A stretch of 15,451 nt of DNA from Larix sibirica (lineage: Eukaryota; Streptophyta; Pinopsida; Pinales; Pinaceae), in assembly GCA_004151065.3 (NCBI GenBank), contig NWUY0300070560.1:1-15451 (forward strand). The letters run 5' to 3'. The notes beneath the pieces were generated by a model. The model ran no database searches. It was not told the origin of the DNA and saw only the letters and a program-made list of their open reading frames with translations. Positions 8,673 to 15,451 of the stretch are shown here, piece by piece; position 1 is the first letter of the stretch, and every line of letters starts with the position of its first letter. The position numbers and the translations under genes are program-made.

Positions 8673-8814
8673 CTTGAGGTTCTGTTGAAACCCTAACCGT
8701 AGTCCGGAGCGATATAGAGTTTGCGCAACTTGAGGTTATGTCAAAACCCTAACCCTAGTTCGGAGCGATTTAGACATAACCCTAGTTCGGAGCGATTTAG
8801 AGTTTGGCCTGCGC
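8673..8814. repeat. Tandem repeat carrying telo-box motifs (AAACCCTAA)
   Basis: Three diverged units are visible at about 8673-8728, 8729-8774 and 8775-8814. The shared core reads ACCCTAACC(C/G)TAGT(C/T)CGGAGCGAT(A/T)TAGA, and the third unit lacks the leading CTTGAGGTT. Telo-boxes lie at 8688-8696 and 8744-8752, the second extended to AAACCCTAACCCTAG, with a partial third at about 8777-8784. In plants this motif is common in promoters and 5' UTRs of ribosomal-protein and growth-related genes, and it also occurs as interstitial telomere-like sequence. No intact gene lies on either side. Confidence 0.75.
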
Positions 8815-8994
8815 ACGACCGTATCCCCAAATCTTGTACCGAAATGAGCTATTCATTCTAATACCTCGTTACCAGCATTCAAAATTGAAACCTTAAACCT
8901 TTTTTTAGTGTTTTTTGGCCCAAAAGAAAGGTAATATCATAAATTATCAGTCACCCTAAATAGTGACATAGTCTCAGGAACTATGACATTTTTT

Positions 8995-9275
8995 CATACG
9001 GTAAAAATAGCTATACTTTAATATTAAGTATATGATAGAAAATACAAAACGAGCTCCTTAGTCTAGAGAAGATACATACATCCAGCCTACTAATGGCAAG
9101 GAAAAACAACAGCTCCCCACAGCTACAAAGAAAACCCCAAAAAACAAAATAGAGGATATATGTGTCTGCTCCCAACCAGACATGAATCCCGAAAGAGAAA
9201 CACAAATCTGCGCCTATAGATGGATCCCAAAACCAAAGTCCCAACAAAAAGTGAACCAAAATAACATGTGACAAA
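8995..9275 (-). other. LINE 3' UTR and tail
   Basis: After the ORF2 stop at 9276 the minus strand runs through about 280 bp of G/T-rich sequence (TTTTGTTTTTTGGGG and similar) to TTTTTACCGTATG and six A residues at 8994-8989. A G/T-rich 3' UTR that narrows to a short A tail is usual for plant L1 elements, where the RNA 3' end is recognised by the element's own reverse transcriptase. The 143-codon open frame at 9011-9442 is a shadow: its upper end is RNase H read out of frame and the rest is UTR. Confidence 0.7.
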
Positions 9276-9764
9276 TCAAGGACCATACAGTTGGAACCAG
9301 TCCGAGTCCCGAAGAAGATCGTCAACCCAAAACTCAAAAAATAGTTTACCTTCCACCGCTGAAAGAGCTCTTTTCGAAAGAGCATCCACCTGGAAATTCT
9401 CATCACGAGGGATATGTAAAAACTAAATACCATTAAGGTCAAGCAATAAGGATCTGGTCATATTGAGCCATGGGGAAAGAGTAATTACATTTAATGGCCC
9501 AAGCCCATTGATCCAATTTACAACCACCTGGGAGTCCCCCGCAATCTGAATGAGTTCCAGCTCCCTAAGTTTTGCAAAATATAAAATACACCATAGGGCA
9601 CAGGCCTCACTTTTAGTATTAGTGCCCGTGCCAACATTCATCCAAATATTAAAAAAGCTTCGACTGTTCAAAAATATGAAAGCATCAGCTCCACACTCAC
9701 AAACCAAATCCTGAGATGCCCCGTCAAATTTACCATATGACCCAGCAAAAATAAATGGCATCAA
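9276..9764 (-). pseudogene. ORF2 RNase H domain with complete catalytic tetrad
   Basis: All four acidic residues of an RNase HI-type site can be placed: Asp in YGKFDGAS (9723-9725), Glu in TKSEACAL (9606-9608), Asp in AGDSQVVVNW (9534-9536) and Asp in NFQVDALSKRALS (9384-9386). One TAG (9423-9425) interrupts the frame shortly before HIPRDENFQVD. The domain ends after WFQLYGP at TGA 9276-9278. In plant L1 elements this domain is known to be a later acquisition and is thought to degrade the RNA strand after reverse transcription. Confidence 0.88.
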
Positions 9765-9992
9765 TATGCAAATAGGAAGTGACCTATTTGTTTTTTACTT
9801 AGATGATTCCCAGAGCTCATTGTGTGCAGCTAACGCCTTCCCCGCAACCCATATAGGATGGAGAAATTTTCCTTCAAAGATGGCCAAGTTTCTAGACTTC
9901 CAAATTTCCCAGATGACCACACTTGCCATTGCAGCAAACAGTTGGTTGCACATGTACCATTTAAGCATACCAACTGAAAGGGAGGAGTCAGT

Positions 9993-10232
9993 TCAAACAG
10001 GTAATCCTGTGAAGGAGAGACAGACAATCTCCCATACCCGGACGCAAAAAACACAATTGAAAAATAAATGTATATATGATTCCTTCGCTTGTTTGCATAG
10101 AATGCATATACTAGGCCCAATGAATCCGCGCTTCTGCAAATTACCCCAGAGTAAAAGCTTACCCTCAAAGGCCACCCAAATGAAGATTTTAATTTTCTGA
10201 GGGATATTCCGACCCCAAACAACCGAATGCCA
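9993..10232 (-). pseudogene. zf-RVT-like segment of ORF2
   Basis: In the same frame as the RNase H domain, the segment reads WGRNIPQKIKIFIW, then LWGNLQKRG, CILCKQAKE, YIHLFFNC and VRVWEI. This matches the zinc-binding segment found between reverse transcriptase and RNase H in plant LINEs, with a C-x2-C pair followed by an H and a C. Its exact role is not established. Stops border it on both sides (10233-10235 and 9993-9995). An overlapping 146-codon frame (9830-10270) and a plus-strand frame (9766-10200) are shadows. Confidence 0.75.
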
Positions 10233-10978
10233 CTAGTAGATCGAATCTGAATAAGGGAAATGAGTCTCATATGCCAAACGGGCCGTTAGAATCCCCAAAG
10301 AAGTATTCCTCGACCACGGTAGTTTATCCACAGCAGAAGTAAGGTGGATATTTCCCCTATGAAGCGCTAGAACATAACTAGTCCACTCCAAGGCTAAGGA
10401 ACATTGTAGACCCAATTGAGCTTCACTTATCCAGACCCAAAATAGAGAGTTTGATACAGAAGCCGGAATAGCATGTTGGAGAGTATAAAAACCTCGAGCC
10501 CTTAGAAAGAATATTAATTCTTGCAAAAGTTTATACTGTGAAGCACCCCTGATAATAGGATCAGTTCCCAACTGAATATGACGTCCATTCCCCGGCTTCC
10601 ATGCAACCCAATCTGCCATGATCTGAAAAGTTGATATTAGTCCTGCCCATATGTTAGACACACCTTTTGTCTTTGTTCTTCTAGCTCTGAGCCACTTCGG
10701 TACCAAACACCCCTGTAGATATTTATCCTTAACCACCAAACCCTAGAGTCCCGCGACCATGAGGGCTCGCCAGAGACTCTTAGCAAGTAATGTCGAGGAG
10801 AAATAATATATATTCTTAATAGCTCAGCCCCTCAATTTGTATGAAGAGGCCAACCGATGCCAATCCACCAAGTGCATCTTGTGAGCATTCTGCCCCGACC
10901 AAATAAATCCATGTATTTTCCTACGAATAGCTATCAAGATTGACTTTGGAACCTTACTCAACGAAAGCCAGTATACAC
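10233..10978 (-). pseudogene. ORF2 linker between reverse transcriptase and zf-RVT
   Basis: The frame reads VYWLSLSKVPKSILIAIRRK, then HGFIWSG, LLAKSLWRAL and, after stops at 10824 and 10743, a 168-codon open part beginning VVKDKYLQG. This follows the usual plant LINE order after the thumb region, with the FxWSG and AKSLWR-type motifs. The TAG at 10743-10745 stands where Trp is typical (G-L-W-G), again one G-to-A change. No catalytic residues are expected here. Confidence 0.8.
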
Positions 10979-11153
10979 CAATGTTGGAGGACCGATTTAA
11001 CCAGTGTTAGTCGACCTCCAATTGATAGCCACCACTAGCACCATTTGTGGATTCTCTTATCAAATCTCTTCAGCAACCATGACCAGTCTTGTATTCTGTA
11101 GGAATTCGGTTTAATGTAGTATCCCAGGTACATAGTTCCAGCCACTAGCTCCT

Positions 11154-12120
11154 TGAAATTTAGTGAAATATTGATGTTAATTCCCCCCTCAGTTGATCAT
11201 CCAAATTGTGCTCTAGAAAGGTTGTTTTTTATCATTTATGATCATTCCTGTTGTATTACTGAACAGATCGAGAATCTCCTTAAGTTTTTACCATTCTTTT
11301 TCGTAGGCATTCCCAAAAAGCATCACGTCGTCCACAAAGAGTTGATGAGAGACTGAGATATTTTTGGATATCTTAACACCAGAAATCTGTTGTTCAACTC
11401 TTCCTTTTATCATAAGTCTACTTAATCCCTCTATCACAATCAGAAATAGTAACGGCGACAGAGGGCAACCCTATCGAAGCCCTCGAGAGGCTGAGAAGAA
11501 CTTAGATGAGCTACCATTGACCAGGATTGAATAATTCACTGAGGAAACACATGCCATTATCCATTTCATTGCTTGCCAAGGTATACCTATTTGAATCAAA
11601 GCAAGTCTAAGGAACTCCCAATTGACCTTGTCATATGCCCTAGTCAAATCCATTTGGAGAATCCGAGCTTTTTTATTACGGATTTTGATGCTATGGAAGG
11701 TCTCTTGTGCCAGTCCAATTGCATCCAGTATCTAACGATTCTCCCGGAACCCAAATTGTTCTAATGAAATGGTCTTAGAGAGTATCGGCTTAATTCTGTT
11801 AGAAATGATCTTCGCAACTATTTTGTAGACCAAGTTGCATAAGGAGATTGGTCAAAAATCTTCATAGGACTCCTGCATAGTTGACTTAGGGATTAAGGCA
11901 ATAAATGTAGAATTAAGAGCAACGGTGATTCTTCCCATTGTCCTCGTATCTTCCACCATCGCCAGCAAATCATGACCCATCAATTCAAAAAATTATGTAA
12001 AAAGCTCCGCAGTCCAACCATCTGGACCGGGGCTTTTAGCTCTAGCAAATTTATGAACTACCTTTTGAACTTCAGAGAGGGTAACCGGTCTGAAAATGTC
12101 ATTTCCTTCTTGGTCCGAGA
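11154..12120 (-). pseudogene. ORF2 reverse transcriptase domain
   Basis: Between about 12120 and 11290 one frame reads, in order: KFARAKSPGPDGWTAELF (fingers), TFIALIPK, then DF-stop-PISLCNLVYKIVAKI, LEQFGFRENR, MDLTRAYDKVNWEF (motif A, with its Asp near 11630), LR-stop-GCPLSPLLFL (motif B) and QLFVDDVMLF (motif C, FVDD at 11327-11338). Both catalytic Asp residues of motif C are kept; FADD is the commoner form. After a frame change it continues as TMYLGYYIKPNSY. The stops at 11852, 11732 and 11471 each replace an expected Arg or Gln codon. The domain copies the element's RNA into DNA at the nick. Confidence 0.92.
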
Positions 12121-12719
12121 AGAAATGTGGGAAATCTCTAATAACCTTTATCTATTCACTAACCACACATGTACTCGGATCATTATAGTACTCCTAAGTG
12201 TTTTTCTGCCTCTTCAATAAGCTCTTATTGTCTGCTAATGAGCTTTCCATCAATAGTTTGTAAAGACCAAATGGAGTTCTGGATTCTTCGACTATCAACA
12301 AATTTATGGAAGAATTTATTATTTTTATCACCCAAGGCAATCCATAACGCACGACTTTTAAGTCGCCAAGTCTCCTCCTCCTGCGAGAGCAAAAATAGTC
12401 TTCTTTGTTCCAACATCAGATAAGATTGTTGTAAATGAACCTGTAGTGACCCCATATGACTAATGGTTTGTGCCATAGAGAGTTCACCTTCAATCAGACA
12501 AATCTCCCTTGATTGTGCCATCTTTCGCCTCCTTTCCCATTTGATAACAATCGATTTCAATCCACTTAATTTTTTTATCAGTTAATAAGAGGGAGGATCA
12601 TCCGATTCAATTGTATATTCCTTCCAAAAATTATGAACCAGTTCTACAAATTCTACATCCTTTATCCATGTATGATTGAATTTGTATGGAAAATGTTGTT
12701 TTTTCCCTCAAAGTCCAGC

Positions 12720-13408
12720 TCCAACAGTATCGGGAAATGATCCAAAATCATTGACACATCAATCTAGGATCTATACTTAAACACCAAATCCAAGAGGGAA
12801 TATGCTGCCAAAAATCGGTCCAATCTTTTGGAGACACAAGCTTCACCATGCCTACCATTACTCCATGTGGGATTCAATGGAAAGGGTTCAATATCATTCA
12901 ATCCCAATGAAGAGAAATAATCTTGAAAATAATTCGATAGAGGATCCAGTCTACTGAAATCTCCCCAGCATTCAGCATCCGATAATGTAAGATTCAAGTC
13001 ACTTGCTACAACCAAATTTGGAAGAGTTAAAATGTCCAAATGTGCAGTCGAGTCCCATAACATTTTCTTGTTATGATAAGGAGCATATACATTGAGTAAA
13101 TTACAAACACCTGTAAAACCCAGAAAATGTCCTTTCAATAGTATTCCCCAATGAATTACAAAGGCCGTCATATTAGCATAATGAGGGGTCCAAGCTGATA
13201 ATAACCCCTCGGATTGTCCATCAAAGTCAATTGAGGCCACTTCCCAGTCCTTTTTGAAAGAATGAGAGAAATTCCGAGCCTTCTCGGTCGAGACCATGGT
13301 TTTCTGTAAGAAAATAATATCTGAAGACTCCTTCTCCAACAATCGTTTGAGGGACAATATTTTCTAAGGGACCCCAATCCCTCGAATGTTAAGGGACAGA
13401 ACTTTCAT
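12720..13408 (-). pseudogene. ORF2 endonuclease domain (APE-like), catalytic Glu lost
   Basis: Motifs of the exonuclease-endonuclease-phosphatase fold appear in order, numbered from the ATG: SLNIRG near residue 6; FLQKT near 34, where the family has LQET; LLNVYAPY near 105; VVASDLNLTLSDAECWG near 134, which keeps the D-x-N pair; NPTWSNG near 179; RLDRF near 195; and ILDHFPI at the end, which keeps the His. The Glu that binds the metal is Lys at 13301-13303 (GAA to AAA), so the enzyme would be inactive even without the stops at 13364 and 12764. In live elements this domain makes the first nick at T-rich targets. Confidence 0.88.
13405..13408 (-). promoter_or_regulatory. ATGA overlap of ORF1 stop and ORF2 start
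   Basis: On the minus strand the four bases ATGA hold the ORF2 start codon (13408-13406) and the ORF1 stop TGA (13407-13405). Because ORF2 lies in another frame with no spacer, its translation would need termination-reinitiation or leaky scanning. Conserved protein signal on both sides supports both assignments. Confidence 0.75.
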
Positions 13409-15249
13409 CTTTTCACCCTTGCTTGGGCTTTCAGATCTCTAAGCGCCCATTTAGTGATAGATGACTGTGAGATAGGAACTGGTAAAGGAGCAACTACATT
13501 TGGGGAAGTCATAGATAGAATTGGTGTGCCTTTATGACCACTACATGTATGTAAAGGCGACAAGTTCCTAGCTAATCCACTCTGAACCATACCCTTAGCC
13601 TTCTGCATAGTAGGTAGAATGGAAGTTGTAGGGGTCGATCCCTCCACATCCAAGTCAAGAGGCATATTGCCAACATAGGTCATCAGTGGAGTTTGTAGTG
13701 AATTTTCACGTCGAGAAATCGAAGCTTTTGGATCATTTACCAATGGATTAGTCAATGAAACAGGATCATGTGATGGCGTGCAACAACCCGGAGAAAACTC
13801 TGAAACCTTTAAGGAAGGGTCTGTGATTGATAAGGTTGGAATAATCTCAGTGAGAACAGGGATGGATGAAGAAGGTAGATCAACAGACCGTGGCGAGGAA
13901 AGCGGGATGGATAGCCCCCCTCCCTCGTCTATAGTAGGGACTCAGAGGGTTTTTTAATCTCAGAATCCTCCTTATCACTAAAGCATACACCCTGGTAAAA
14001 ATATGGCCCACCCCCAATAATTTCATCCCTTATCCTATTACCTTTATTTTCCAAAGAAATGATAAATTCTTTCTCGCCTTCATTTAAAGATTCAGTAAAT
14101 GAGAGGTCTAATGAGGATAACTTACCCAATAGAGATGACGAGGACGGCACAAATGGAGCAGCAGAGGAGGGAAATCCCGATAGTTGGAAATCCCATTGCA
14201 GGGAAGTTCCTTCCGAGCCCTCGCTACTATCAGAAGACCACGCAAATGCCTCCTTCGAAGAATCCTCCTCCTTAGATCTAAAGAATGACCGCAGACAATC
14301 CTTCCAAATATGGCCCACAACCTTGCATCTGGAGCAATGAAACGACAGACCCCAATAATCAAGGGTTTGGGAGATTGTTTTTCCTCGCCAATGGATAACC
14401 ATTTTTTCCAGAAGCCCTTTGGCCATATCAATTTCAACAAGGACTCGACCAACTCTTCTATCCATACCCTTCAAATGACCCTCCTGTAAGTGTAGGAGTT
14501 TCCCCAAATGATTCGCCAGAGCTTCAAATGCATCCTGGTTCCATAATGCAAGAGGAAATTCAGGTAGATGTACCCTTAAATGACGGAAACGAATCCCTTC
14601 CCTATTCAGGTCAAACCCAGAATGCCAACGTTTAAGCATTAAACTACCAATACCTTTTATCCAGGTTTGCCCCAATATAAGCATTGCGTGCTCCTTAGTT
14701 ATGAAGTAGAAGGTGTACCAGCCTTTGTTTAAAATGAGTATATCAGGAGTGTACCCTATGATTGGAGACCATATCATAGAGACCCATTAACCAATATCCT
14801 GTGGGTTCATAACTATGTATGAGAACTTCCCCACCGGGGCCTTCAGGGATAGAACTGCCAACCCTTCTAGGCCAATATTGTTACCAAGAACCATATTTTC
14901 CTCTCCAGGATGAAGATGCCAGTTTCTACATTTTCTAATATTCCTTGCCTTTTGAACAGGACCTAGAAAACCTTTTGTATTTTCACCCCCGGCCACTAGA
15001 ACAAAAGAAGACCCCAGAAGATTATTTTTTTGTTCTGTGTGACCTAGAGATCCCCGTCGAATATAATGATTCACCACTAGATAAACCATGCGTATCGACC
15101 ACCGAGGGACCCGTGTCTTGCCTTATAGGTTCCCTCCTGACATGATCACGAAAAAGGGCACGATATTCCTCATCAGTTTTTTGTAGTACCTCCCTTTCCC
15201 ACCATCCATCTGAAAGGGAGGTTTTGTCTATATTTGGAACTTCCCCCAT
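13405..15249 (-). pseudogene. LINE ORF1: DUF4283-like and CCHC zinc-knuckle protein (broken)
   Basis: From ATG 15249 the frame begins MGEVPNIDKTSLSDGWWERE. It shifts near a 7-base T run (plus strand, 15025-15031), continues through KAPVGKFSYIVMNPQ, a TAA at 14787-14789, then LNKGWYTFYFITKEHAMLIL and LMLKRWHSGFDL, the pattern of DUF4283. FHCSRCKVVGHIWKDC follows as an intact C-x2-C-x4-H-x4-C knuckle, then a Ser- and acid-rich tail. A second shift near 13929-13945 returns to the first frame, which ends ...AQARVKR at TGA 13405-13407. Intact, it would be about 615 residues. ORF1 proteins of this type bind element RNA and form the particle that carries ORF2 protein. Confidence 0.85.
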
Positions 15250-15451
15250 CTCGTAGAAAAAAAATATATAATGGGGGACTAGTCAGTGACAAAATCACGT
15301 GCTCGGTTAACTGACAGATAGTAGGGCTACTGACATATGGCCGCCAGTCTTCCCCGAGTTCAGAGGATAGTCATTTGTCGCTAATACCATGTGCCTTGTA
15401 TATGATAGACCGGTTCGTTGCTCCAGGGATAGGTTCAATATTAGTTTAGGT
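15250..15451 (-). other. Presumed LINE 5' UTR / upstream flank
   Basis: This lies upstream of the ORF1 start on the minus strand. I could not find the element's 5' boundary. No copy of the flank found beyond the 3' tail (TGTCATAGTTCCTGAGAC read on the minus strand) was seen here, so the element's upstream target-site duplication is absent, diverged or past the window end. An internal promoter is expected in this part of LINEs but cannot be recognised from sequence alone. Confidence 0.45.

Larger units (their letters stand above)
9276..13408 (-). pseudogene. LINE ORF2: endonuclease, reverse transcriptase, RNase H (broken)
   Basis: From ATG 13408 the frame starts MKVLSLNIRGIGVP, the usual start of a plant LINE ORF2, and the homology ends at TGA 9276-9278 after WFQLYGP. 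Intact, it would be about 1,377 residues. The correct frame changes near 12700 (in a T run), near 12190, between about 11290 and 11160, and near 10980. In-frame stops include 13364-13366, 12764-12766, 12582-12584, 12225-12227, 11993-11995, 11852-11854, 11732-11734, 11471-11473, 11288-11290, 11035-11037, 10824-10826, 10743-10745, 10233-10235, 9993-9995, 9795-9797 and 9423-9425. From about 10980 to the end one frame persists. The protein would nick target DNA and copy the element's RNA into the nick. Confidence 0.9.
8989..15451 (-). mobile_element. Nearly full-length, inactivated plant L1-type LINE with RNase H
   Basis: The minus strand shows, in order, a 5' region (from at or beyond 15250), ORF1 (15249-13405), ORF2 (13408-9276), a 3' UTR and a short A6 tail (plus-strand T run at 8989-8994). 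ORF2 has the order endonuclease, reverse transcriptase, zf-RVT-like segment, RNase H, typical of plant L1-clade LINEs that acquired an RNase H. ORF lengths (about 615 and 1377 codons) are normal for the group. At least five frameshifts and more than fifteen in-frame stops show it is dead. The 5' end and the upstream target-site duplication were not located and may lie outside the window. Confidence 0.92.

Noticed and set aside
9766-10200. 144-codon plus-strand frame
   Set aside because: It is antisense to ORF2 codons and has no domain of its own.
9830-10270. 146-codon minus-strand frame over the zf-RVT region
   Set aside because: It is a shadow: the conserved protein signal (IPQKIKIFIW, CILC) lies in another frame of the same strand.
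12764-13357. A separate 197-residue endonuclease-like gene
   Set aside because: It is in frame with ATG 13408 and only begins at an internal Met after the TAG at 13364; it is part of ORF2.
14059-14340. 93-codon plus-strand frame rich in Ser, Asp and Glu
   Set aside because: It is the antisense of the Ser- and acid-rich ORF1 tail; the composition mirrors the real frame.

Overview
This window looks like nuclear DNA from a plant with a repeat-rich genome, probably a seed plant, though I cannot place it more closely. The reasons are an AT-rich background, two plant-type L1 LINEs whose ORF2 carries a C-terminal RNase H domain, a Ty1/copia fragment, AAACCCTAA telo-box motifs, and no bacterial-style gene packing. 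I see no intact host gene. Nearly every coding signal is a decayed retrotransposon read on the minus strand.

Layout, left to right. Positions 189-1533 hold a degenerate Ty1/copia gag-pol 5' half on the minus strand. It shows gag, a ruined zinc knuckle, a mutated protease and a GAG-pre-integrase motif; gag is interrupted by a 168-bp internal duplication. Positions 1693-1833 hold a 72-bp tandem repeat. Positions 3011-3908 hold three diverged copies of a short AT-rich repeat. Between the second and third copies sits a 5'-truncated LINE (3468-3836), bounded by a putative 7-bp target-site duplication and keeping only the end of its RNase H domain and its 3' UTR. Positions 4238-4755 hold direct repeats, including an 89-bp pair. 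Positions 4756-8990 are mostly anonymous non-coding DNA with small duplications and a telo-box repeat cluster at 8673-8814.

The right 40 percent (about 8989 to at least 15250, minus strand) is an almost complete but dead LINE of more than 6.2 kb. ORF1 has a DUF4283-like region and a CCHC zinc knuckle. Its stop codon overlaps the ORF2 start as ATGA. ORF2 follows the order AP-type endonuclease, reverse transcriptase, zf-RVT-like segment, RNase H. Stops and frameshifts break both ORFs; many lesions fit C-to-T decay of methylated cytosine.

In a live LINE of this kind, ORF1 protein coats the RNA, the ORF2 endonuclease nicks target DNA, the reverse transcriptase copies from the RNA 3' end, and RNase H probably helps remove the template. 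Here none of this can work without repair. I found no convincing undescribed system. The more unusual points are the ORF1/ORF2 overlap, the intact RNase H tetrad inside a dead ORF2, the datable gag duplication, the N flanked by a 12-bp repeat, and a weak hint of split exons near 7360-7620.
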